Below, in pieces: positions 1 through 8,178 of a stretch of DNA of 15,318 nt. Every line of letters starts with the position of its first letter. Positions within the stretch are counted from its first letter, which is position 1. Below the pieces are notes generated by a model. It searched no databases, was not told the DNA's origin, and worked only from the letters and a program-made list of their open reading frames with translations. The DNA comes from Chloroflexota bacterium (lineage in GTDB: Bacteria; Chloroflexota; UBA6077; CF-72): contig JAFAPL010000035.1 of assembly GCA_019247135.1 (NCBI GenBank), positions 1-15,318 of the forward strand, given 5' to 3'. A program made the position numbers and the translations under genes.

Positions 1-1104
1 GGGGTGTGGCGAGGCATCGCGCGTGACGAGTTCAATCCTGTGCTCGACCGCTGGCACGAGCAACTCCGGGCGGCATTGCTGCCGTTGACCGGCGATAGCT
101 GGTTGGACTTCTGGGCAGATAAACACGGCCTGGATCTAAGCGCGACGGCCAGGCTGGCCGAGACCGTACTCAAAATGAGCGAGGACGTGTACGTGCACGC
201 GCTGGGCGTCTACTTTGCCCAGCTGGAGCTACCGCTGGAGGACGCGTGGACGGCGGACGCGGACTGGGCGTTTCGCGCGCCTCGTTTCGACCCCGTCTTC
301 GGTGAAGCGAACCGAATGCCGGTGCTCGTCCGGACCATGCGGGACCTGGGCATCGACCTCGAAGCGCAGACGGAGCTAACGCTCGAGAAGGCCGCGGGCA
401 GCGACCTGCGCACGATCGTCATCGGCGCACCTGATGAGGTCCACGTGGTGGTGCCGTTCGTCGGTGGTTGGCAGGATCTCGCACGATGTTTGCGCGGGCT
501 GGGCTGCGCGCAGCACAGCGTGCATACGGATCGAACATTGCCGTTCTGGCAACGCGAGCTTGGCGACGCCACACCTGGCCTCGCGTATGGACTCCTCCTC
601 GAGGGACTGGTGCGCGACCGCGTGTGGCTCACCGAACGCGTCGAATATGCTGCCAGCGACGATTTCCGAGTCATCAGCACGATCGCGTGGTTGTATCGCG
701 TGAGGAAGCTCGCCGCACTGACGCTGTACGAGCAGCGACTCTGGGCCGCGGAGCCGGGCACAGCAACTGCCGCCGACTTTGAAGAGGCCCTGAGCAGCCA
801 CCTGCACGTCCGCCATTTCGCCGACGACTATTTGCTCGGACTCCTCAATACACCCTGGAGTACGCTGCGCAGCAGCGTCGAGCTAAGAGCCGAATGCTTC
901 GCGGCACAGCTTCGCTTGTGGCTCAAGCGTGAATTCGACGAGGAATGGTGGCGCAGCGGCCGCGCCGCGAATTTTCTCAAACGCGAGCTGTGGCGCGCTG
1001 GCAAGCGCTACACAGCCGATGAGCTGCTGGGGTTTATGGGCTTCGAAGGGCTCGACGCAGGGGTCCTGTGGTCCGAAGTGGCCGAGGTCCTCGCGCCGCT
1101 ATGA
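1..1104 (+). CDS. M3-like metallopeptidase homologue lacking its zinc site (5' partial)
   Basis: The frame is open at the left edge, so the real start and perhaps 130-150 N-terminal residues lie outside; the GTG at 4 is only the first in-frame start seen. Numbering from that GTG, residues 135-210 read like the catalytic core of small M3-type oligopeptidases: a beta strand, a GGW turn (154-156), the zinc-motif region, then an HTD..LPF segment (174-181) and a long helix (191-204). Where active members have HExGHA, this protein has Arg164-Gly165-Leu-Gly-Cys168-Ala. The third-ligand Glu position, about 28 residues on, appears to be Gly192. All three zinc ligands and the general base therefore seem lost, while the surrounding sequence is intact with no stop or frameshift. 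I infer a pseudopeptidase with a binding or structural role, not a decayed gene. The family call comes from remembered motifs and is moderately sure. It overlaps moaC by ATGA. Confidence 0.6.
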   Translation, partial: GVWRGIARDEFNPVLDRWHEQLRAALLPLTGDSWLDFWADKHGLDLSATARLAETVLKMSEDVYVHALGVYFAQLELPLEDAWTADADWAFRAPRFDPVFGEANRMPVLVRTMRDLGIDLEAQTELTLEKAAGSDLRTIVIGAPDEVHVVVPFVGGWQDLARCLRGLGCAQHSVHTDRTLPFWQRELGDATPGLAYGLLLEGLVRDRVWLTERVEYAASDDFRVISTIAWLYRVRKLAALTLYEQRLWAAEPGTATAADFEEALSSHLHVRHFADDYLLGLLNTPWSTLRSSVELRAECFAAQLRLWLKREFDEEWWRSGRAANFLKRELWRAGKRYTADELLGFMGFEGLDAGVLWSEVAEVLAPL

Positions 1105-1577
1105 CCGGTTTGACGCACCTGGACGCGAGCGGCCGTGCTCGAATGGTGGACGTCTCCGAGAAAGACGTCACGCGGCGGGAAGCAACCGCTCGAGCCCGCG
1201 TACGAATGCGTGTAGAGACTGCCCGCCTGATCGCCTCGGGGGGCGTGGCCAAGGGCGACGTGCTCGCCGTGGCCCAGGTAGCCGGCGTCATGGCCGCCAA
1301 GAAGACGTCGGATCTGGTTCCGATGTGCCACCCACTGCCGATCAGCGGGGTCGATATGCGGTTCGACCTGGATGAGGAGCGTGGGGAGCTCGAAATTCAG
1401 GCGACCGTGCGGGTAACGGCCCGAACGGGTGTGGAGATGGAGGCTCTCACGGCAGCGTCAGTTGCCGCATTGACCGTGTACGACATGTGCAAGGCCGCGG
1501 ACCGCGGCATGAGCATTCACGAAATCGAGCTGCTGCAAAAAAGTGGCGGCAAGAGTGGAACTTTTTCGCGCCCATGA
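1101..1577 (+). CDS. moaC: Cyclic pyranopterin monophosphate synthase MoaC
   Basis: MoaC acts in the cytoplasm with the radical-SAM enzyme MoaA to turn GTP into cyclic pyranopterin monophosphate, the first intermediate of molybdenum cofactor. The 158-residue protein has the normal length, and the key residues fall at the same numbers as in E. coli MoaC: Lys51, His77 in PMCHPLP, Glu112 and Glu114 in GVEMEAL, Asp128 and Lys131 in YDMCKA. The ATG at 1101 forms an ATGA overlap with the stop of the M3-like gene. A longer frame from 1068 would only add residues inside that gene. The stop overlaps the next gene's ATG in the same way, so the three genes are probably translated from one message with coupling. 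moaA is not in the window. Confidence 0.96.
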   Translation: MTGLTHLDASGRARMVDVSEKDVTRREATARARVRMRVETARLIASGGVAKGDVLAVAQVAGVMAAKKTSDLVPMCHPLPISGVDMRFDLDEERGELEIQATVRVTARTGVEMEALTAASVAALTVYDMCKAADRGMSIHEIELLQKSGGKSGTFSRP

Positions 1578-2164
1578 TCCGTGTCGCGATCCTGACCGTG
1601 AGCGACAAGTCTTCGCGCGGCGAACGCGAGGATCGCGGCGGGCCGGCCATTCGTGAGGCTTTGCAAACGGCCAACCTGGAGTGGAGCGAGGTCGCGTATC
1701 GCATCGTCGCTGACGAAGAGCAGGAGATCGCGGAGGCGCTCTTCCATCTATCCGAACGAGAGGACGTCGACCTCATTCTGACGACGGGCGGAACTGGTCT
1801 CGCGCCGAGAGACGTGACACCCCAGGTGACGCTGGACGCGATCGAATACGAGGTGCCCGGCGTTGCCGAGGCGATGCGCGCGGCCAGTCTTCGAGTCACG
1901 CCTGCCGGAATGCTGTCGCGTGGCGTGGCCGGCGTACGCAACCGCACGCTCATCGTCAATCTGCCCGGCAGTCCCAAGGCCGTTAGAGAGAATCTGGAGG
2001 CCATCGCTGCTGCGCTGCCGCACGCTATCAGCACGCTGCGGGGAGAAGTCGGCGAACACCTGGTACAACCCGGCGCGAGTCCCTCCGAAGTTTCGACCCA
2101 CTCCCCCCAACCCCCTCTCCCTGGCCAGGGAGAGGGGGCGAAGGGGGTGAGGGTTGACCCCTAA
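1574..2164 (+). CDS. mogA: MogA/MoaB-family molybdopterin adenylyltransferase
   Basis: This family adenylates molybdopterin before metal insertion. The protein has 196 residues: the core begins VAILTVSDKSSRG (4-16), carries the nucleotide-binding TTGGTG (70-75) and the RDVTP loop with Asp80, then VPGVAEAMR (94-102) and LIVNLPGSPKAV (126-137). The residue after RDVTP is Gln84, where Glu or Asp is usual. The ATG at 1574 overlaps the moaC stop by ATGA. The recognisable fold ends near residue 165. The last 25-30 residues, rich in Pro, Gly and Ser, are encoded by a perfect DNA palindrome and its flanks, and look like read-through of an inserted repeat rather than protein sequence under selection. 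MogA versus MoaB cannot be settled from motifs alone; I use mogA for the family. It converges with the flippase gene, 27 bp away. Confidence 0.85.
   Translation: MIRVAILTVSDKSSRGEREDRGGPAIREALQTANLEWSEVAYRIVADEEQEIAEALFHLSEREDVDLILTTGGTGLAPRDVTPQVTLDAIEYEVPGVAEAMRAASLRVTPAGMLSRGVAGVRNRTLIVNLPGSPKAVRENLEAIAAALPHAISTLRGEVGEHLVQPGASPSEVSTHSPQPPLPGQGEGAKGVRVDP
2111..2138. repeat. 28-bp perfect GC-rich palindrome (REP-like)
   Basis: The left arm CCCCCTCTCCCTGG (2111-2124) is followed directly by its exact reverse complement (2125-2138), with no loop. C-rich sequence on the left (2101-2108) and G-rich sequence on the right (2143-2153) extend the symmetry imperfectly. Palindromes of this C/T-rich type occur as dispersed repeats in many high-GC genomes. 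It lies inside the 3' end of the mogA frame, between two convergent genes, where it may also work as a bidirectional RNA hairpin. There is no T-tract, so I do not call it an intrinsic terminator. Confidence 0.8.
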
Positions 2165-2191
2165 GTACCGGCACTCCACCGCCAGGCGTTA

Positions 2192-3631
2192 CTAGGCCCG
2201 GGAACGGACGAGACTGCGTAGCACCTGCTGCTGGCGGGTGTCGATGCCGCCGGTGCTATACAGCGCCGCTGCGTAGACGGCTGCACCGGCGATCATCGCC
2301 GCGATGGGGTGGATGGCGTCACGAAGCCACCACGCCACGGGCGCCATGAGGATGGTCGCGATCAGCGGCGCCCGCGCTTCGGCCACCAACGAAACGTGCG
2401 GCGCGACCGCGCGCACGGCGTGGCGGAATGGGACCAGCAGCACGACCTCGCTGAGGACCGTCACCAGCGCGGCGCCGACAAATGTGTAGCGTGGGATGAG
2501 CAGTACGTTGCCCGCGACGTTGAAGATGAACACGGCCACGAACGCCACCGTCAGGAGCCGCTGGCGCCCTGCCGCGATGAGCACGTACTGCGTCAGACCA
2601 TTGGCGTAGCTGAGCGGGAGGTAGCAGATCAGGATCGCGAGTGCCGTGGCCGAATCTGGCAAGTACTGCTGGCCGCCGACGATGGCCACAATCGGCGCCG
2701 ACAGGAGAGCGACGCCCGCCGTGAGCGGCAGGGCGATCTGGAGCAACACGCGCAACCCGAGTCGGTAGGCCTCAGCCAGGTCAGCAGTCCGCGAGAGTCG
2801 GGGGAAGAGGGCGAGGGTGAAACTGGAGGAGATGATGCCCGCGCCCTCGCTCACTCGGTACGCCGCACCGTACGCGCCCGCCGCGGCCAGGCCGCCTAGC
2901 CCGGGCAGCAGTAAAGCGTCGATCTTGAAGAACAAGCCCTGAAGCAGTTGGTTCAGGAACAGAGGCCACGATTCGCGTATCCAGCGAACCGAGCCGTGCG
3001 CCGCCTCAGGCAGGTGCACCCGACTTTGCAGCACGTACAGCACGCTTGCGCTGACGACGTTGTTCACGGCCGAAACGGCAGCCAGGCCGATCAGCCCGAA
3101 GCCGCTGAACAGGACGATGGCGCCGAGGACGACGCGCAGCAGCGTTCCGAGCACCGAGACCGCGGCGGTGTATTCGAGGCGTTCGGCTGCCCACAGCACG
3201 CCACTGGCGGACTTGGCGATGACGGTCGGGGCGAGACCCGCGTAGAAGATCCACCCGGCGGTTGCGGCTTCGCTGCTGAGATTGGCCAGGTCGCGGCCTG
3301 GCCCGTACACGATCACGACGAGTGGGAGTCCGATCAGCCAGAGTGCGAAGCGCAGCGCGCAAACGGTACGCAGCGCGATGCGGGCGTTGATGTTCTTCCG
3401 TGCTACTTCACGTGCGAGCACAGCGTTCAGGCCGAAATCGATCAGGGTGTCGAGATAGGTCGTGAAGACGACCAGGAACGTGTACGCGCCCACGTCGGTG
3501 CGACCGAGCAGACGCAGGTAGATCAGCGCAAAGGCGGCGTCCACGACGCGCGCGCCAATAGGCGCCGCCGTATTGAATGCGATTCGACGCGTGCCGACTA
3601 TGCGTCCTTCCAGGCCTGACAGAAGTGCCAC
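2192..3631 (-). CDS. Polysaccharide/oligosaccharide flippase (MOP superfamily, Wzx-like)
   Basis: This is a 479-residue, almost wholly hydrophobic protein with about 12-14 predicted membrane helices. It is likely to flip lipid-linked oligosaccharides or related glycans across the cytoplasmic membrane. The N-terminal region, with RLLGRTDVGAYTFLVVF followed by a LIDFGLNAVLAREVARK stretch, is typical of the MATE-like polysaccharide flippases. Later segments show the family's pattern of a helix followed by a charged GAYGAAYRVSE-type loop. The GTG at 3631 is the first usable start and overlaps the pepA 3' end by 34 bp. No clear ribosome binding site precedes it, so translation may be coupled to pepA. 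It is last in the metG-led operon. Its substrate cannot be read from sequence; the neighbouring glycosyltransferase-like protein suggests a cell-surface glycan. Confidence 0.85.
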   Translation of the reverse strand: MALLSGLEGRIVGTRRIAFNTAAPIGARVVDAAFALIYLRLLGRTDVGAYTFLVVFTTYLDTLIDFGLNAVLAREVARKNINARIALRTVCALRFALWLIGLPLVVIVYGPGRDLANLSSEAATAGWIFYAGLAPTVIAKSASGVLWAAERLEYTAAVSVLGTLLRVVLGAIVLFSGFGLIGLAAVSAVNNVVSASVLYVLQSRVHLPEAAHGSVRWIRESWPLFLNQLLQGLFFKIDALLLPGLGGLAAAGAYGAAYRVSEGAGIISSSFTLALFPRLSRTADLAEAYRLGLRVLLQIALPLTAGVALLSAPIVAIVGGQQYLPDSATALAILICYLPLSYANGLTQYVLIAAGRQRLLTVAFVAVFIFNVAGNVLLIPRYTFVGAALVTVLSEVVLLVPFRHAVRAVAPHVSLVAEARAPLIATILMAPVAWWLRDAIHPIAAMIAGAAVYAAALYSTGGIDTRQQQVLRSLVRSRA

Positions 3632-5118
3632 AGCAATCGCACGCCGACGCCGGTTGCGCCCGGGCGGGGGTTATACGGCGCTACATAGGTCTGTTCACCG
3701 TCGGCATACGCCGTGCCCGCGATGTCCAGGTGAGCCCACGGGATGTCATCCACGAACTCTTTGAGAAACAGCGCCGCCGTGATGGCCCCCGCGCGACGGC
3801 CGCCTGAGTTTCTGACGTCCGCCATGGCCGTTTTTATCTGTTCGCCGTAGACCTTCCACAGCGGCAATTGCCACAATCGGTCGCCCGAGCGTTCACCTGC
3901 CGCGAGCAGCGCATCCGCCAGCGGCTGGTTGTTGGTCATCAGGCCCGTGGCATGATCGCCCAACGCCACCTGAACCGCGCCCGTGAGCGTCGCGAAATCG
4001 ACGATCGCGTCCGGCTTCTGCTCTGCCACGTACGCCAACGAGTCTGAAAGGATCACGCGGCCTTCGGCGTCCGTGTTGACGATCTCCATGGTTTTGCCGT
4101 TGTAGGCCTTGAACACGTCGCCAGGTTTGTATGCGGAGCCGGACGGAAGATTCTCCGTCGCCGCGAAGACGCCAAGCACGTTGACTGGCAGCTTGCCAGC
4201 CGCGGCAAGTTGGCTGAAGCCGATGACGGTCGCGGCACCCGTCATGTCGTGCCGCATGAACTCCATGCGCTCGGCGGGCTTGATCGAGATGCCGCCCGAG
4301 TCGAAGGTGATGCCTTTGCCGACCACGGCCAGGGTTTTGCGGGCGCCAGGCGCGGTGTACTTCATCGCCACGAACGCGGGCGGCTGGACGCTGCCCTGGT
4401 TGACCGCCAGGATCGCGTTCATGCCGTGCTCGCGCAACTCGTCCTTGCCCCACACCGTGATGTCGAGTCCGTACTGCTGAGCGACGGCTCGCGCCTGCTC
4501 GGCGAGGTACGTCGGGGTGACGTAGTTGCCTGGGCCAACGGACAGGTCGCGGACCTTCATGACCGCATCGCACGTGATGCGCGTCAGGTCAGCCAATTCC
4601 TGGAGACGGGAGGCACGGCCGGCGTCCTGTTCGACGACGATCATGCTGCCGACCTGGTGCTTCGGTTTGGTGGCTTCCTTGAACTGGTCGTACCGATACA
4701 GCGCCAGAATGGACGCTTCCATGGTGCAACGAGCGGCGGTATCCAGGTCGAGTCCGCCAGTGCCAGCGCCGTGCACGATCGTGGCAAAGCTGTCGAGGTT
4801 CAGGTCGCGGGCTTTCCGAGCAGCCAGGGCGGCGGCCACGCGCACGTTCTCAGGCTCGAATTCAGCCTGTTTGCCCAGCCCGACGACGGCGACGCGCCGC
4901 GCCTTCAATCCGTTGTTACCCGGGTTGTGGATGACGGATACGCTCGCGGCTTCGCCGGTGATCTCGCCGTCGGCGATGAGCCGCCGAATCTGGCCACCCA
5001 GAGCGGCGTCGACGGCGCCTGTCGCTCCGCCTGGCTCGCTTACACCCTCGAAGAGGTTGACCACGAGCATCGGCGTCTCCAGTTCGGTCACCGATCCCTG
5101 CTGAACCCGTAGCTCCAC
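3598..5118 (-). CDS. pepA: Leucyl aminopeptidase (M17, cytosol aminopeptidase)
   Basis: A cytoplasmic two-metal aminopeptidase that removes N-terminal residues from peptides and normally forms hexamers. The GTG at 5118 gives 506 residues, the usual size, and follows AGGAG with 8-nt spacing. A longer open frame to 5466 only runs inside the upstream gene. Residues 1-175 form the variable N-terminal domain and the catalytic domain follows. GKGITFDSGG (267-276) holds Lys268 and Asp273, then come Lys280 and Asp291. The signature NTDAEGRV (348-355) holds Asp350, Glu352 and Arg354. All seven sit exactly two residues before their E. coli PepA equivalents, so an active enzyme is expected. The gene lies 11 bp after the DUF2142-like gene and overlaps the flippase start. 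Confidence 0.95.
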   Translation of the reverse strand: MELRVQQGSVTELETPMLVVNLFEGVSEPGGATGAVDAALGGQIRRLIADGEITGEAASVSVIHNPGNNGLKARRVAVVGLGKQAEFEPENVRVAAALAARKARDLNLDSFATIVHGAGTGGLDLDTAARCTMEASILALYRYDQFKEATKPKHQVGSMIVVEQDAGRASRLQELADLTRITCDAVMKVRDLSVGPGNYVTPTYLAEQARAVAQQYGLDITVWGKDELREHGMNAILAVNQGSVQPPAFVAMKYTAPGARKTLAVVGKGITFDSGGISIKPAERMEFMRHDMTGAATVIGFSQLAAAGKLPVNVLGVFAATENLPSGSAYKPGDVFKAYNGKTMEIVNTDAEGRVILSDSLAYVAEQKPDAIVDFATLTGAVQVALGDHATGLMTNNQPLADALLAAGERSGDRLWQLPLWKVYGEQIKTAMADVRNSGGRRAGAITAALFLKEFVDDIPWAHLDIAGTAYADGEQTYVAPYNPRPGATGVGVRLLWHFCQAWKDA

Positions 5119-5131
5119 TGCCTTGTCTCCT
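5116..5131 (-). promoter_or_regulatory. Ribosome binding site and GTG start that fix the pepA start
   Basis: On the - strand AGGAG (5131-5127) is followed by 8 nt and GTG (5118-5116). The first bases of the motif overlap the TAG stop (5132-5130) of the upstream membrane protein gene, so the ribosome binding site sits on the preceding stop codon. The resulting protein starts right before the family's conserved N-terminal beta strand. Confidence 0.7.
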
Positions 5132-6455
5132 AACTCGAAGTGACTCCCAGGAAACCTGGGCCAAGCACACGCAAGAGCGCGTATGCATTCAATGCGACCA
5201 GCGCGAACGAGAGCGCGAGCGACACCGGGCCGCGCAGTCGCGGCGGCACCCATGCGGCCCAGCCCACTACCAGAAACACCGCCAGAGGTGCGAGCGCCGT
5301 AAACAAATATCGACCCTGCGGCTGCTGGAACGTCACGTTGTAGCCGAGATACGCCAACCAGGCGCCGATGATCGTCGCTCCCAGCAGCAGCCACCGCGGC
5401 TGCCAGCGTGGAGAGCGCAGATGCAACAGCAAACCGAGCACAGCCAGGACGCACAGCGCTCCCCATGCCCAGTACAGACGATCCGGCGCCACGATGCCCA
5501 TCCAGCCAAACTGCGCCCAGAAGCTGTGAAAGCTGATCGTCACGAACGAGCTGACGTATTCAGGGGTGAGCCCTGGAAAGCGCGGTTGGTCCGTAACGAT
5601 CGCGTGGCGTGCGGTCGCGAGTGGATCGGTCAAGCCGTAGCTGGTGACCTGGTGAATCATCCACGGTGTTCCGACGGCCGCGCCGACGCCAACGAACGCG
5701 AGCGCACAGCGCAGCTTCCGCGTGGCGCGGTACATCACAACGGCGAGTCCAATTGGAACGAAGATCGCCAGGGCCAACTTCGCCAGAACACCCAACGCGA
5801 CAAGCGCACCAAGCGCGCTGGCGCGACGAGCGTCGACGCGCTGCAGGGCCAGCGTGCGCAGCAGAACGAGCACCAGGACTGCCGCGAGCAGGTTTCCCAA
5901 CGCGTCAGCGCTGATCGACGATGAGACCGCCGAGAACATGGGTACCCCAACCATCGCCACCGGTACCGCGGCGGCCAACGACGGCGCGAGGACCTCTCGC
6001 GCGACGAAATAGCCAGCGATGAGGGTCAACGCGCCGAGCGCCGCGCCGAAAAGGCGCAGCGTGTTCACCTGCTGCTCGACCGGTTCGCGCTCGGACAGCC
6101 GGAACAGCGGGGCGGCGAGAACGTAGTAGAGGGGCGGCTGCCAGCCTTCGTACCTGATCGACGCCACCGAGTCGGTGGGTTGCAGGCGTCCGTTCTTCAG
6201 CCGGTCGAGCAACGCCGTGTTCCAATCGCCTTGCTGAAGGACTGGCAACGTGCCTGTGTCGGCGACCTGCTCGATGTAGTTGTAGTGCGCGGGCTCGTCG
6301 GGGTTCTGCCAGATCGGGGTCCTGTCGATGTAGCCCAGCGCGAGCGCACTGTACGCGACGATCGCACAGGCCAGGACGAGCGGAGCTTCGCGCCAGCGGA
6401 CGGTGGTCGCGCCCGACGCACGCAGACTCGTCGCGCGGGAGACCGTCGAGCTCAA
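5130..6455 (-). CDS. DUF2142-like polytopic membrane glycosyltransferase
   Basis: A 441-residue protein with about 10-11 predicted membrane helices, built like GT-C glycosyltransferases that use lipid-linked sugars. The first external loop after TM1 carries NPDEPAHY (51-58), whose Asp53-Glu54 is the expected catalytic acidic pair. Further family marks are EGWQPPLYY (103-111), SFWAQFGW (311-318) and QPQGRYLF (378-385), the last typical of DUF2142 proteins. The start is a TTG at 6455 that overlaps the metG stop as TTGA, with GAGG four bases upstream; no ATG or GTG is available near the N-terminus. Donor and acceptor are unknown. Together with the flippase in the same operon, a role in surface polysaccharide or glycolipid assembly is a reasonable inference. 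Confidence 0.75.
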   Translation of the reverse strand: MSSTVSRATSLRASGATTVRWREAPLVLACAIVAYSALALGYIDRTPIWQNPDEPAHYNYIEQVADTGTLPVLQQGDWNTALLDRLKNGRLQPTDSVASIRYEGWQPPLYYVLAAPLFRLSEREPVEQQVNTLRLFGAALGALTLIAGYFVAREVLAPSLAAAVPVAMVGVPMFSAVSSSISADALGNLLAAVLVLVLLRTLALQRVDARRASALGALVALGVLAKLALAIFVPIGLAVVMYRATRKLRCALAFVGVGAAVGTPWMIHQVTSYGLTDPLATARHAIVTDQPRFPGLTPEYVSSFVTISFHSFWAQFGWMGIVAPDRLYWAWGALCVLAVLGLLLHLRSPRWQPRWLLLGATIIGAWLAYLGYNVTFQQPQGRYLFTALAPLAVFLVVGWAAWVPPRLRGPVSLALSFALVALNAYALLRVLGPGFLGVTSS

Positions 6456-8104
6456 GCAGCCTCGGCGGCCGAAAGCTCGAGTTTTCTGAACAGCGGGCTC
6501 GGGACTGGCAATTTGCGACCGCCGGGCAGCGCCTCGAAGTACCAGCCGCGGTCCTGCAGGTCATCCTCGTAGCCCAGCAGCCCGTGCAGCCGCGCGGACG
6601 TGTGGGGCAAAAACGGCGCCAGTAGCATCTTGGCCGCGTTGATCAGGTCGAGCAATGAGCCCATGGTGTGTTCGGCCGCGGCACGATCCTCCCGCGCTTG
6701 CCGCCACGGCGCCTGACGGTCGAACCACTCGTTGCCGAAGCGGGCGAGGGCCATCACCTCGCGCAATGCGGCGCGCAGGTGAACCGAATCGAGCTGCTCC
6801 TCAGTCGCCGCCCGAGCCGCCTCGATGCGTTGTGCGACCTCGGGATCGGTGATGTGTTCTGGAACGGTCCCGTCGAACGAGCGTTGCAGGAACGACAGCG
6901 TGCGATGCACGAGGTTGCCCCAGGTGGCAACCAGCTCGTCGTTGTTGCGACGGATGAAGTCCTCTTCCGTGTAGTCGGTGTCGGCGGTCTCGGGCGCGTT
7001 CGCGATCAGGTAGTACCGAATCGCGTCCGGATCGAACGCCTCGAGCAGTTGCGGAACGGTCGTCCCGACGCCCGCACTCTTCGAGGCCTTCTGACCTCCA
7101 AAGTTCATGTATTCATTGGCGGGTACGTCGTAGGGCAGGATGACGTCGCCGCGGGCCAGCAGAATGGCGGGCCAGATGACGGTGTGGAAAGGGATGTTGT
7201 CCTTTCCGATGAAGTAGTACTGGCGACAGCTGGGGTCCTTCCACCAGCGCTCCCAGGCATCTGGCTGGCCGATGTCCTTGGCCCACTCGATGGCCGCGCT
7301 GAGGTAGCCACTGCAGGCCTCGAACCAGACGTAGATACGCTTGTCGTCCCAACCCCGGCCGATCTGCGGCGGCAGCGGCACTCCCCAGCTGAGATCGCGT
7401 GTGATGGCTCGCGCCTGCAGGCCACCTTCTAGAAAGTTGACCGTGAAGCGGTAGACATTTGGCCGCCAGAACGTATGCGGGCGCGCCCATTCCAGCAACT
7501 GCTGCTGGAGTTTTGGCAGATCGAGGTAGAAATGCTCCGTCTCGCGACGCTCGAGTGTCGCCGTCGGATTCAGCCGGGAATGCGGGTTGATCAGGTCCTC
7601 GGGCTCCAGCAGGCGGCCGCAATTCTCGCACTGGTTGCCACGAGCGCGCACATAGTGACAGTGCGGACATTCGCCTTCGATGTACGTATCTGGTAAGAAG
7701 CGGGCCGCGACGGGATCGAAGAAGCCGATCGAGGTGCTGCGAAACAAGTACTCCTTCTGGAGCAGCAGCATGAACTCGTCCTGGACCACTTCTCGATGGT
7801 TGTCCGTGGTCGTAGTGGTGTACAGGTCGTAACTGACGCCGAGGTCGCGCCAGTAGGTAAGAAACTCGGCGTGGTATCGGGCCGCGATCTCGGCGGGAGT
7901 GGTGCCCTCCTGGTCGGCGCGCACCGTGACAGGGGTACCGTGGGCGTCCGTGCCCGAGATCATCAACACGTCGTGGCCGCGCAGGCGCATGTAGCGCGCG
8001 AACACGTCGGCGGGAACGTAGACGCCCGCAAGGTGGCCAACGTGGAGCGACCCGTTTGCGTACGGCCAGGCGGTGCAGACGAGAACGGGCTCGCGTGGCG
8101 GCAT
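6452..8104 (-). CDS. metG: Methionyl-tRNA synthetase
   Basis: Class I synthetase that charges tRNA-Met in the cytoplasm. The 550-residue protein contains HVGHL (21-25) as the HIGH motif, a single zinc knuckle with C146-x2-C149 and C159-x2-C162, the WGVPLP segment (240-245), YVWFEA (258-263), YFIGKDNIPFH (297-307) and the ATP-binding loop. That loop reads KASKS (339-343) where KMSKS is usual; both catalytic lysines and serines are kept. The C-terminus ends after the anticodon-binding helical domain, with no EMAP/Trbp111-like tRNA-binding domain, as in many shorter bacterial forms. The ATG at 8104 starts two residues before the conserved N-terminal strand; no strong ribosome binding site is seen. 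It heads an operon with three envelope or peptidase genes. Confidence 0.96.
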   Translation of the reverse strand: MPPREPVLVCTAWPYANGSLHVGHLAGVYVPADVFARYMRLRGHDVLMISGTDAHGTPVTVRADQEGTTPAEIAARYHAEFLTYWRDLGVSYDLYTTTTTDNHREVVQDEFMLLLQKEYLFRSTSIGFFDPVAARFLPDTYIEGECPHCHYVRARGNQCENCGRLLEPEDLINPHSRLNPTATLERRETEHFYLDLPKLQQQLLEWARPHTFWRPNVYRFTVNFLEGGLQARAITRDLSWGVPLPPQIGRGWDDKRIYVWFEACSGYLSAAIEWAKDIGQPDAWERWWKDPSCRQYYFIGKDNIPFHTVIWPAILLARGDVILPYDVPANEYMNFGGQKASKSAGVGTTVPQLLEAFDPDAIRYYLIANAPETADTDYTEEDFIRRNNDELVATWGNLVHRTLSFLQRSFDGTVPEHITDPEVAQRIEAARAATEEQLDSVHLRAALREVMALARFGNEWFDRQAPWRQAREDRAAAEHTMGSLLDLINAAKMLLAPFLPHTSARLHGLLGYEDDLQDRGWYFEALPGGRKLPVPSPLFRKLELSAAEAA

Positions 8105-8110
8105 ACGAAA

Positions 8111-8145
8111 CCGCTAAAGAGTAGCATCAGCGCGGTCAAGATCAA
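8111..8145 (-). promoter_or_regulatory. Weak candidate promoter for metG operon
   Basis: On the - strand TTGATC (8145-8140) is separated by 16 bp from TACTCT (8123-8118). Transcription would start near 8111, leaving a leader of only a few bases before the ATG at 8104. That fits the missing ribosome binding site. Matches to the consensus are partial and an alternative TTGACC (8139-8134) overlaps, so the exact boxes are uncertain. Confidence 0.25.
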
Positions 8146-8178
8146 CGCCGTAACGCTACCTGCACAGACACACCTGTA

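Noticed and set aside
2111..2138. Intrinsic terminator for mogA
   Set aside because: The stem is strong, but no T-tract follows on either strand, and the palindrome lies before the mogA stop codon.
2948..3619. + strand frames antisense to the flippase (also 2309-2899)
   Set aside because: The composition (Asp/Glu/Gln/Arg-rich) mirrors antisense reading of a hydrophobic protein; no domain is visible.
4210..5112. 300-residue open frame on the + strand, and a similar one at 4526-5104
   Set aside because: They lie wholly antisense to pepA, whose catalytic residues are all present. Long antisense frames are expected at this GC content, and the proteins show no known motif.
5119..5466. N-terminal extension of pepA by 116 residues
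   Set aside because: It runs out of frame inside the DUF2142-like gene, has no homology pattern, and the GTG at 5118 has a good ribosome binding site and gives the standard PepA length.
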